DNA of 64,000 nucleotides from Neonectria sp. B-13 (lineage: Eukaryota; Ascomycota; Sordariomycetes; Hypocreales; Nectriaceae): assembly GCA_002682825.1 (NCBI GenBank), contig NOKP01000050.1:109640-173639 (forward strand). Direction: 5' to 3'. A program made the position numbers and the translations under genes. How positions within the stretch are numbered: position 1 is the stretch's first letter; the number at the start of each line of letters is the position of its first letter. The notes below the pieces were generated by a model. The model saw only the letters and a program-made list of their open reading frames with translations. It did not search any database and was not told where the DNA came from. Shown in pieces: positions 53,380 through 64,000 of this stretch.

Positions 53380-56300
53380 TTACTCTGCTTCTGCGAACTC
53401 GCTCTCGTGAAGTCGTTCACCCTCCAAAATCTTCCCCAAATGAGTCTTCTCAATAAGTTCACACTCTCTTCGTATTTTTGCTATGAGAACCTTCAAGAAC
53501 CGTGCCGGACTCTTCGAAAAGCCCGACTTGTTAACAAACTTGCCCTTTTCAAACCCTGGTGGAATGAACCCATCTGGTCCGAGGGGGATAGATTCGTCAG
53601 CGGCCCTCCAGGCTAGCCCGAGCGCATCGCACACCCTGGTGTAGTCTTCAAAAGAAGATAAGTAGAGCTGTCCAGCAAAGAGATTAAGGTGTATGATGAC
53701 ATGCCTTGGCACGATGGTTTTGGTCCTCTTTGGGATGGAGTATAGGCCCAGGTGATCAAGGGACTGAAATCCAAGGTTGACACGGGGAGCGTATAGATGC
53801 AGCGTGACGTATCTAGAAATGTCGATGAACGGTAGAAGATCTTGGGCCTCATACGGGCTGATGATGACAAGACCTATGCCGCTCGATTCAGCCTTGTATG
53901 TCAGGATCCATTGCACGGGCCGTTGGAAAGAGTCTGAGTAGTTCGTTGATCCAAACTCCCCTTTGACGGTAGTAGCAAAATCGCGTGTCACCCAAATGTT
54001 GTGCGGGAACTCGTTCACGTTGAGGTGATTCGCTGCTGAAGTCTCACTAAGAGCCTTGAAAGCTGGGGTGAATGCCATACCCTCGCCCGGGAACAGCCCC
54101 CTTGTTACGAGCTCGACTAGGCTTGGATGTACGCAGTGAATTGCTGGTTGTACTGGAGGTGGTCTTTCAATCTGCCGTTCTTGTTCGGTTTCAGGTGAAA
54201 GTTCTCGCTCTTGTTCTTCCTGTAGTGAAGAGGTTTGAAACTCCGTTAGTCCGAATTCCCGGCAACGGCGATAGAACTCCTCGGCGACATGAGATTCGAC
54301 GCGATCGAGAAGCGATGAAATACCAGAGTCATCTTGTTGTGGACGGTATCGTACGTGGAGACTCTGCGCCTCGTCTTCTATGAACTGTCGGGCGCATGCC
54401 AGTCTGGTTTCATGGTGAATGAAAAGTCCCAACGCATGCCACGAGGCTTGTTGTTGGTAGAAGCGGACGCCTTGATTGAGCCATAATGGAACTGCTCTCC
54501 GTAGGTCAAAGCAAGTTTCAGTGACGACCCAGCAGAGAACGTCGGACACTGCGATCTTGTCTGTGGTTGAGCTTTCGCCGTTCCGTAACTGGAGGATCTT
54601 CTGTTCAATCTCTCGTGGAATACAAAACACTACGGTCTGTCCCTTTCCAAGTTTCCGCATCCGCATGCATGCTGCAAGAAACGTTATTAATGAACATATA
54701 ACCTGATAAGGCCTAAAGGAAATGTACACACCTTGCACCAGTCTGTCCTTTGTCAAATTTGCACCCAAAGTCACTGCGGCTTGGTATTTGGCCGGGAGCT
54801 TGAGGTCTGTACCTCTGGTATGAGCCTCGTCGAGGAAAATAAGGCACTGATCCAACTGATCAGAGAATGTTGACGTCTGAAGCTCTTCGACTTTTCCAGA
54901 TCGATCAAGAACGACGATCTCATCGAGGTCGTTGAAGAAAATGGCAGCAAGGGTATGTTCATCCCCTTCGTAGCAACTCAGCCACTGCCTCGCAAACTCC
55001 AGGTTATTAAGGTCGATAACTTGGGCTCCAACATCTAAGATAACACGGGTGTTTGAGCTCAGATTTGCCACCAGCTGAAGAAGAGACTTGCTGTCAAATG
55101 TTATGCCGTCCATGTCTTGCGTCATTAGAGCAATGCCGTTCTCTGGGCGCAACAAGTACTCAAGAACGAGCGCATTAGTATGATTCTGTTCCTTGAGGTC
55201 CAGTTGTTTGATTTCCAAGGGAAGAACATATTTAGAATCATTAGTTCCACTGAAACCCGTGGTTGGACTGCTCTTCTTTTTGCCTAGATCCCAACCCGAG
55301 GCGGAGAGCTTGTGAGGAAACTCCTTGGACTCTTTGGCAAACACCATGCGGCACAGATAGTAGTCAATGGCAGCTTTAGAATATCGAAGACATGGGAAAA
55401 CCTCTGTTGTACATTGTATGCGATCTCGGAGATTGATCCCTTGCAGGTGTTCGAAGGCTTGAGGCAAGGTTGGAGCTGTCTTTACCCAAGCCTGGTACTC
55501 TTGGGCGCAATTGTCAGAGCTAACGAGCAGACTGAATGCAGAAAATAGAGCCTCGTCATCAAGTCCCCCATAGTAGTAGCTGAGGCAGGTAAGCGTAATC
55601 ACAACATCTGGATGGCTGAATTCAGATCGAGGTGTTGGATTATCCTTAGCCCGGAAAGGCACAGCGAGCTTGGTCTTCGTCTCCCTGTTTGGATCTGTGC
55701 CGTAATTGACTCTCCATCGCTTCTGTCCCAGTGCAAAGGCAAGTATCCCGCCTGACAAGAGGCCTCGAAGAAGCAGGATGTGGTTGACGGTCGTATCGAG
55801 CCAGAATGGGCCCGTTTCGACGGTTTGAATCTCCCTGGGCGATAGTTCCCACTGAGTGATGTATCGGCGAACCGCGTCTCGTACTTTTGGAGGTTGGTGC
55901 GAAATAGGAAATCCAGCAATTCCCTTCTCACAAACGTAGTGGCCGACGCGATTGAGTATCGCTTCCTCAGCGTCAGGGCGTAAGATTCGGATCTTAGAAA
56001 ACCTTGCAGCGTCTCGACCGTCAAATTCCAGGGACTGTGGAAACTCTAGTTTCGCTTGAGAACAAAAGTCTTGAACCAAACTGAGGACTTCTTGGATGAT
56101 GGTCCATCGGTCAGGGCTATGTTCAATCGGCTGCTGTTGTCCAAGAGTATAGACTAGCTCGAACTTGACGCTGAAATTTTCGTCACTCTCATCAACCACG
56201 TCTCTTGAAGAAGTTTCAAAGAATTGTCGAGTTTCCATCATTTTCTCAGCTGTGGGACTTTGGCCGCTCAGTTCATATTCCAGTTCCATGAGTTGGAATG

Positions 56301-59300
56301 ATAAGAGATGTTCCGGTTGAACCATTAAGACACCGCCCTCTCCCATGCATTTGGTCGTTAGTCGACGAATCACCTCTGCTTGGCATGTTTCCATGCGGAT
56401 ATCTCTTGAGAAGGGCATTTGATACACTGGACGATCAAGTAGGCCTGCAAGTTTGGAGACCAACATCTGATACATCTGCTTGGCCTGCGGCTTGGCCACG
56501 ACGATACGGACGAGCTTTGAGCCATCACCGAGAGCGGTGGCAACAATGGGAACAATAACAGATGATTTTCCCTCTCCCATGTTTAGTTGCATCACCGCAT
56601 TCTCGTTATCTGGCGGTTGGATCATCTGTTGAGCAATTTGCTGCTGCACTTCACGGATCATGATCTCGCTTTCGCATTCCAACAACAGCCATTCCGGATG
56701 GTCGTGAGGGTTCCATCCCTTATGGCCCGCGTTTTCAAGTTCACGAAGGAGATCAATCGGATCATGTTGAAATCGGAGCAAACGTTTGGCTTGTTGAAGA
56801 GCCGTGATCGCAAGTCCGTAATCCAAGATGGCCTTCTTCCAAGGACCGGAGAGTCGAGACCATCGCGAACTTCTCAGCTGTTGCAAGAGGAAGAGTGGTG
56901 AGATTCTTGGTAGAAAACCTGCGTCAACAAGAATAGGTTCTGTTCCCTTCGGAGCGCAGGAAACGGTGGCTCCTCGTTTCTGTGTTGGCTGAAGTGCTTG
57001 TGACAACGACTCGTAGGTAGATGTCACACGTCTTTCGCATTGTTGCAGATGTTTTCGAAAACTCAGGGCGCGAGATGAAGCTCGTCCTTCGTCCAACTCG
57101 TTTCCCGGGCGGTCTTGCAGACTCGTGAGGCTACGTCGAAGCTCTCTCAGATAGCGATGCTCATACTCCAACTTAGCCTTAGATATGAGAAAATCGAGAA
57201 CATGAGACAACTTAGTGCTCGTATCTGCACTCGCTGCTGTTGACCGAAGATATTCGTCCAGCATGGGAGATAAAACTCGAGGCTGAACCGGTGGAATGCG
57301 ACCAAAGAGATCATCAATGGACACGAATCCTCGAGAATATCCTTTCTTCTCGAAGATGGGTTTCGAAGAAAGAGGCTCGATAATCACACTTCTCACAGGT
57401 AGCTCTCTTATCTTAGAGGCCATTTCCTCGAGATAGTTCTTGAATTGCAGATTTTCCCACCATGATGTCCACTCCCGGTAGACTGGGCTCATTGCAGTCA
57501 GCACATTGATGTAGGTGGTGAAAAGGTTTTCCCGAGGTTGGTGAGGGGTATTGCATGGCCACTGCTGAGAAAGGGATTGTGAGAAAGAAGAACCAGCCTG
57601 GTATGCCTGCGACTCATATTCCCACTTCCGCCGATTCAGAGTGTCTCGAGCAGACTCATAGCGTTGTGGTTCTAGACTTGCCTCGGGACATTCGCCAAAT
57701 TCCCGGATTGCCTTACGTGCAAAACTTTCAAGGAGGTCTGTCTGCACGCTGTAGCCTTTGGTGAGGTCATAACAGCCTTCGTTTGGTAACGGAGCAGCAG
57801 ACACAGACGGGGACAAAGCAAGCATCAATAGTGCCTGGGTAATTTGATCGTCTTGCTCGGCAGCGTATGAAATTGTCGACATCCAAACCATCAACTCGAA
57901 TTTGTTGAGCCCGTGTTGGTTGTATTGGAATGCGTGGTGTAACTGGCACCAGTAAGATGAGAGAACTTCTGTCGGGCTCTGGAGCCATCTCGAGTCGTAG
58001 TCCGTGTTGGCTTTTCGCCGTGTCAATCCATATGAGGATACCTTCTCATTCTTGATGACCTCATACACGTGTTCAGCAAGCCCTGGAGACACGGACTGGA
58101 AGAGAGTACGGTGGTTGTTATAGACTCGAAATGCCATCTCAGCAGCGCGCGTGCCTCGATTCGTCTGCGTGCAGTCTCTTGGGCTGTATCTCACATCATA
58201 TTCAGTGGTGAAGTCTTCAGCTCCAAAGCCGGATACATGCTGGCTAGATGATCGGAGGATGGCTCGTTCGACTAGTTCTATGGCGGCATGTGTTGGGCTA
58301 ACTGGAACAACGTCGTCTTTGGGGAAGAGGAAGTCAGTTTCGCGAGATCTCTCAAGAATCTCCTGAGTGATCTTGTAGAACCGGTCATCTTGGGATAGAC
58401 AACTCAAACTAGAAGACCATGTGACATCCTGCATCACTCTTTCGTGGCTGGGGTAAAAGGAGCGGCCCGGAGCGAGGTCGGCAATGAGGCCCAACGTGCT
58501 ATGCGCGATTTGAGTCAAGCGATAAGGTACTCGGACAGAAGCAGACCGCAGAATCTCAAGAGCCTCTTCAGTTCCCGTCCGCCTGAGAAAGGGGTCTGGA
58601 AGGCAAAATGAAGTGAGGGCGTGGATATAAGCCAGGTACAATTTGTTCTCGACTTTGTCATTAGCGGCAAGTCGGCCAAGGAGATTGTCGATCCGATAGG
58701 CCTGCACGCGGCGAGCAGACCCAGAAGTGACCGCCACATTGACATGATCGTCAAGGGAGCTGCCAGTTGTTCGACGATGTTGAACCTTTCCTTGGGGAAT
58801 GATCAGCATTCTAGTTTTCTGATCGTGCTGGCTTCGTAACACGAGCTTGCTTGTAAATCCGACAAGTGTTCCAACGGATTGATCCGCATCAATCTGCATT
58901 CCTCGATACTGTTTAGATCGAAGCATTGATTCTCTGGAATTCAGAAGGAACTCAAGCCGCAATCGTGGGACCTGTACTTCAAGAGAATTCTTTTCCACTC
59001 CATACAGCATGTGGAGGCTCAGGGGCTCTTCGAGGGGAGACAAGATTCCTGCTATGCGCTGAGCCAAGATGCTAGGAGGAGCCAGTAGGAACTTTTCCTT
59101 GTGTAGGCTCAGTTTCCAACTCTCACCGCATCGGCTGAGGCGCCAGTTGTCCAGGCTTGAGCACCAGGGATTCTCAAGCGGGCGGAACTCGATGATTCCC
59201 GTGCCATTGTCATACCAATGCGCGTATTTATTGACGAATGCGTGAGGCAGCAGCCCGTTGAAGGTGCGGGGCGGGATGAGATCTAGAGTCGATCCATCTC

Positions 59301-62300
59301 CGTCCAAGTGTACCAGGAGATCTCGATGTGACGAGCTGTCAGGATGATCCTGCATTCCAAAGTGTACGGCATAGCCGCGGAAGCTCTTTGTGGTGCTGAA
59401 ACGCATGCCTGGTAACGAGCTAGGCATAACCTCCAAAACCAGTGGTCCGAAGAGACTCTTGTAGTCATGGTGTTCCTCATGGTCGCGAGGGAGGCGAGAA
59501 AGAGGCAGCCCATTCACCAAAAGCATTCCTGTAAGAATGCTGAGGTGGACTTTGAGTTTTCTGGAGGTTGTTTCGAACCAGTAACAGGTTGATTCGGCGA
59601 CGCGCCAGTGACTAGTTGGCCGAAAGGCTGGCCAACGTCGCTTGACGGCGAGGTTGAGGCAAGAGTTCTCTGATAATAGAACTTCCCGAAGGAAGATGCT
59701 GCGGGCGTGATGCATAGTGTGTCGCCACCTATCGAAGAGGATGCTTTGAATGGTATGTTTCGCTGTGTTTCTCGAAGAAGAATTGTTGTAGATGAGGATG
59801 GAAGCCTCAACTAGGATTGAAGCTTGATGAGAGTCTTTCAAGATCTTGCTCATGGAATTTACTTCGACATTGAATGAATCGGCACAAATTAGAGCAATTG
59901 TGAGCGCGGTTTCGGAGAACTCCTTTCGCTGAGTATCATCCGCTGTCTCCTGCACTTTCTCGATCAATCTCATCAACCATCGATAAGAAATCTCGCGGCA
60001 TTGCTCAAGAAGATTTAGGAATGAGTCATAGAGATCCTTAGAAACCAAGGATAGAAGGCGTGTTGCCAGGAACGTGAAAGAGCAGAGAGTAGTGTGAGAT
60101 TCCCAGTTCTCTTTTACGCGTGAGATGCACGCTTCGAGACTCTGCAGGATCGTACGACCAAATGATAGGTCTGATGGCCGCGTGTGTGCGCACCGTGTGA
60201 TCCTTTGATGTGAATAGGGGCCAGCTTGCAAGCTCATCTGGAGTAGAAAAGTGGCGTCTCAGCTTTGTTGAAGTCAATCGTGGGCATAGCGAGCTGCGTA
60301 AGAATACTCATCCATTGCAGACGGTATCCGTATGGCAGAACACATAAAGCCTTGAACTCTCCCAGAGACATATAGTCAGGGCAGGATGACTGGCTGGCTA
60401 TGGTCTCGTTCGGTGTCTCGCCATTTGCATCCGCAAAAGTGCGCATAAGGAAAGGCTTCAAGGCTTGAGAGCGCTTAGGCAGCTTGAACGTGCAGAGGGC
60501 TGATACATCGACAGACGGACTGAAGGCAGATAGAAAGGAATTCCGGCTCTCGTCGTAGTATTGATAGCGGAGGCCGTTGTTGACGCACACATCAGACTCT
60601 GAGCTAGAGCCGACGAATTTGTCTCCCCGATGGGTAACAACATGAGGTTTCGCTTCCGACAACAAGTGAATACTATTGTGCCCAGACTGAAAGTATTTGG
60701 CAAGCCCCTGATATTCCCGCAACGGGTAGGATGATTCGGGACGATGGGAAGCAGAAGGCTTCCACAGAAGCACTTCGTCGATGAGATAGATGGTTGTATC
60801 TCGCCACTCTGCAAAGACAGGAGGAACAGCCAGCTCGAAAACTGTCGCTTGAGCTTGAAACAAAGCGCTTGGTAAGGGCCATTCGTGGACAGAGATCTTC
60901 AGTGCACTTGCTCTGGTTAAAACCTGGCAACGGCTGCATGCATAAGAATAGTGATCCGAGACCCTGACGCCATATTCAGTCCGAGAGACATATTCACACG
61001 CGCTGGCTTCATATTGTCGCATCAGGCTTGCGTACTCGTCCTTGAGTCGGCGAAATTCTTCAGATTTTGCCTGTCTCTGAGCCGTTGCGTCCCTTTCGAT
61101 CCGCTGTTTCATCTCTTGGTGCGAAGTTGACTGCGCAAAGTACTGCACTGGAAATGACAAACCTTCGCCGTAGGATCGAAAGACGGAAGGCAATTCCTTA
61201 GCTGAGGCGAATTTCTGACGCTTCAAGAGATAGTTTTCAAGACGATGAAGTCTCTCCATGTCCACGACTGAACTAAGCAGAAGGTCTTGCCACACTTCAG
61301 TCGGCACCTCTGGGTCATGGTCCTCCAACATGGGAATGGCATGAATAGCAGCTTTGTCGGCTGCGATCCAGAGCTCTCCAATTGTGAGAAGCATTCTTGA
61401 TGTACCTTCAGGACAGCTTGAATACCACTTACGAGCTGCGGAGTGATAAATCCCAATGAGTTGCGTCAAGCTCTGGCACAAGGATTCTTCCTGAACGTGT
61501 CTCTCGAGCCACTGATCAAGGTGGCTTGCGACCCAAGATTCAACCATGGCAAGGCAGAAGGGTAGGTATTCCTCGTTGGCAGCATGGTTCATCGAGGGAA
61601 GGACGTCAACTTCGGGTTCCCATACATATGGAGTTGGACTGAAGCTCGAGCATTCGCTCTCCTCGACGCGTGAAGGGATCGAAGAGAGAAAGGTCTCCGT
61701 CGCGGGGAGGGAGAAATGAATGCTATCTCTCATTTCAAGACCCGAGACTGCTTCCAGATCAAGTGGCCTTTCTGATCTTTCACGGATCCGTTTCCATCTC
61801 TGGCCCAGAAGTTCTGAAGTTCTTGACACGATTTGTTGGATCGTTTGCAGCCATTTCCCATTGCGCGGGCTCTCCAGTTTGCAAAGTCTTCTTGCGACCT
61901 TGGTCATCATCATGTGAAGAACATCGCTGGAAGTGGGCTGCTGATTCGCAAAATCGAGCACTTGAGCCATCAGGAATGCTATAAAAGGCTTATACAGATT
62001 CTCCGAGGCGCCGGTAAGACGAACCATGGTAAGCTGTAGAGCAACGCGAACAAGGAGCCACAAAGGAGAGCGTCTCCAAGGTAGCTTGCTGTTGCTCCAC
62101 ATGACCTCTTCATGAGTATTCTTGCGAATGCCCTTGACGCTGGTTTGGTTTCCGGCACCTCGAAGAATGCTTGTCAACAACTCGGTGACGATTCGTGGAT
62201 CCGTCGTGTCTCTGTCCTCGTCGTGCTCTTGGTCGGCCTTCCAGGCTTTCCCTTTCATCTCCTGGACTGTTTGGTGGCTCATTTTGACGAGAGTTTTGAC

Positions 62301-62862
62301 CACGGCAGTGAGGAACTCCTTAGTTTGGAAGTCATGGTCGGATATTTCAATCGCAGTTGCTGGAAATTCCCGGATAAGGCGGCCTCGTGTGGTCATGACC
62401 GAGTCATTGGTCGGGGAGAGTTCAAATGTTTCAAAGCAGACTGAGCGAGCCATTTTGCGGACAAGGACTCCTGCGTTCTGCGCAGCTATGTGAAACACTA
62501 CAACGCCGCCTGTAAGTATCAGGACCATTGTTAGCGGGTACTTCGCGACGGAAGGTCGTGAACGTCTCTATACCTTCGATGGAAAGCTGCCGCAAGGCCT
62601 CTTCAACTCCGGCTTCGCTGGGATATCCGCGAAGGTCTCTTGACTTTCTCATGCCATCCATCATCTCAATGCACTTTGTGATTGCGCCCGCATCTCCTGG
62701 GTCGGTTTCGGAAAGGAAACGTTTCAGTGAGAGTAAAACAAAGTCAACGAGCAAGGATCCGTTTGCAGTGGAGTCGTCATCCGCGCCTGGGAGGTTCGGA
62801 GGCAAAAACACATGATGAAAGAGATAATCCAACGTCTCCTTGCTAGTTACTAGCGGGGCCAT
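53380..62862 (-). CDS. Giant DUF3638/DUF3645 protein with one frameshift
   Basis: About 3,100 codons, the family's normal size. Exon 1 (62862-62574) starts MAPLVTSKETLDYLFHHVF; a 64-nt intron (62573-62510) restores EGGVVVFHIAAQNAG. The second open frame ends at 60234, and the third (60237-53380) overlaps it by ATGA. The family text crosses this point (TFLLQMSLQAGP lies in the new frame), so one base is missing near 60250. Later parts carry a P-loop (NMGEGKSSVIVP), DEAHTRG (Walker B-like) and VQACMRMRKLGKGQ; the last requires removing a stop-free 60-nt intron (54731-54672). Members are annotated in databases as ubiquitin hydrolase-like or helicase-like; the activity is unproven. Apart from the shift the gene looks intact, so a sequencing error or a very recent mutation is likely. 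Confidence 0.85.
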
Positions 62863-63559
62863 CGTACGAAGAAGCTTACGAACGGGTAGTAGTAAGGTGC
62901 AGTTAGGGCTTCGGGTGAGGTGAGGTGAGGTGAAGTGAGGTGAAGTGGGGAGAAGAATCAGAGAAATTTGGGCACCTCACCAGAAGTCAAAGAAGTCAAC
63001 ATGACCTGTCCACTGGAGACTGGTTGGCCTTTAAGACGTATCAACCGCAGCGCCAAATTACTGTTGCCAATCAAAAGGCTTAATCACGCTTTGGGCTGAA
63101 TCAGACGGCCTCATAGCTGCCGCTCCAGCACATACTCTACCACTGAGATGACGAGTTTTCACCCTGGTCGGCCTCCCACATTGCTAGCACCAACAGTTGT
63201 CCCCAGTTTGATAGGATGCTTGAGATATGATGAGTACAGTACCTACAAGCATGCTTTTCTCTTTCCACGCTAGTAGATTAAAGTAGATCATCTAGTCGAG
63301 CGGGCCGATCTGACCATACAATTCCATGGATGTCTGACCAGGTGGGTGAGGCCAGCTGCATACCCCTGCGACGAGGCTGTTGTGGCTGCAGCCGGTCAAA
63401 CAAGCCATTAATGGTGTCTTTGACAGGGGATTCCGTCGAAACCAAAAATGGCAATAGATCGACCCAGTGTTCTCTTTCCCCGGAGTGGAGATAATGCAGA
63501 TCATCCCATCAGCGTCCCTGGCCTCCCCGCTCCATGTCAGAGCCACGCCCCCTCAGATA
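62863..63559. other. Upstream region of giant gene, with GGTGA repeat
   Basis: Promoter side of the giant gene. A GGTGA pentanucleotide run (62914-62950) lies about 50 bp before the start. Frames at 63292-63546 are without features. Confidence 0.45.
62914..62950. repeat. (GGTGA)n pentanucleotide repeat
   Basis: About seven units of GGTGA/AGTGA, seen as G-rich on the plus strand, close to the start codon of the giant gene. It probably lies in its leader or core promoter. Confidence 0.7.
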
Positions 63560-63940
63560 TGGCCGAGACAGTGACTGTATGGAGGAGCAGAACTTCCTGA
63601 TACACAAGATCATCTTTCGCCTATCCCAAGCCGCTCGCGACTGAGCTCCAGGATCATCCCCTGGCCGTCTATGGTAAGGACGCCCAGGGCCGAACCGCGC
63701 TCGACTAGGCCAGGCCCGGGCCCATCTGGACGACATGAAGCTCCTGATCCACTACGGCTCCGAGCCGAATACGATGGATATCAAGGGCAATCACGCTGCT
63801 CCTCAAGTTCAGTGCCGAAATCAACGCGTGCAACCCGGAGGGTCAGACGGCGCTGCACGGCGTAGCCAGCACGCAAAATATCGAACGTGAGATGATGCTG
63901 CTCGAGCGGGGTGCCGACCTAGACTACCCGGCGGGTTGAC
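63560..63940 (+). pseudogene. Degraded ankyrin-repeat gene fragment
   Basis: Remnant of a fungal ankyrin protein in shifting frames: EEQNFLIHKIIFRLSQAA, KDAQGRTALD, LDDMKLLIHYGSEPNTMDIK, and NPEGQTALHGVASTQNIE followed by LLERGADLDYP. These are typical ankyrin repeat consensus parts (G.TALH.A, LL..GAD). Shifts and stops separate them; no full gene exists here. A tail beyond the window is possible, but the frame closes with TGA at about 63940. Confidence 0.72.
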
Positions 63941-63959
63941 TAAGCAGGCTTCTAGGCCC

Positions 63960-63983
63960 CCCCCTCTCCTACCGGAGAGGGGG
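63960..63983. repeat. Perfect 10-bp hairpin, G/C-rich
   Basis: CCCCCTCTCC and GGAGAGGGGG are exact reverse complements separated by TACC. It lies just after the ankyrin relic. It could be a hairpin from a mobile element end; there is no poly-T tract after it. Confidence 0.5.
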
Positions 63984-64000
63984 CATCACAACCTGTTTCT

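Overview
The window reads as nuclear DNA of a filamentous ascomycete (Pezizomycotina, perhaps Eurotiales-like). The evidence is many genes split by 50-120 nt GT-AG introns with CTAAC-type branch sites, Zn2Cys6 regulators, UstYa-type proteins, tannase, NmrA-type reductases, a giant DUF3638/DUF3645 protein, and AT-rich blocks that look like repeat-induced point mutation (RIP). Gene models were derived by hand from open frames, splice sites and exon phase.

Layout. 0.4-16 kb is a metabolic region: an MFS anion permease, a secreted SnoaL-like protein, an aldo/keto reductase divergent from a Zn2Cys6 factor, a secreted tannase/feruloyl esterase and a zinc-type alcohol dehydrogenase. 16-21.6 kb holds a zinc-cluster relic, an AT-rich block and two damaged ustYa-family genes flanking an N-terminally truncated amidase. 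22.2-24.1 kb is a 2-oxoglutarate/Fe(II) oxygenase gene. 24.8-29.4 kb is a gene graveyard: one intact NmrA-type reductase between three broken relatives and a broken DUF1857 gene. 29.7-39 kb has an SDR with an altered catalytic motif, a small novel gene, a coiled-coil protein gene preceded by about 200-bp tandem repeats, and a secreted EGF plus beta-propeller protein.

41-48.7 kb resembles a fungal non-self-recognition locus: a DUF7580-like protein, an unknown 914-aa protein, and a 296-aa protein whose helical N-terminal domain is followed by two 22-residue pseudo-repeats, the layout of HET-S-type amyloid signalling proteins. 49.7-53 kb is AT-rich transposon debris plus an IRG-like GTPase pseudogene. 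53.4-62.9 kb is one giant gene (about 3,100 codons) that appears intact except for one frameshift. The window ends in a degraded ankyrin-repeat gene.

No rRNA, credible tRNA or CRISPR was seen. The most novel-looking signal is the paired-repeat protein at 47.7-48.7 kb with its neighbours. The IRG-like relic, the frameshifted giant gene and the UstYa/amidase remnant follow.
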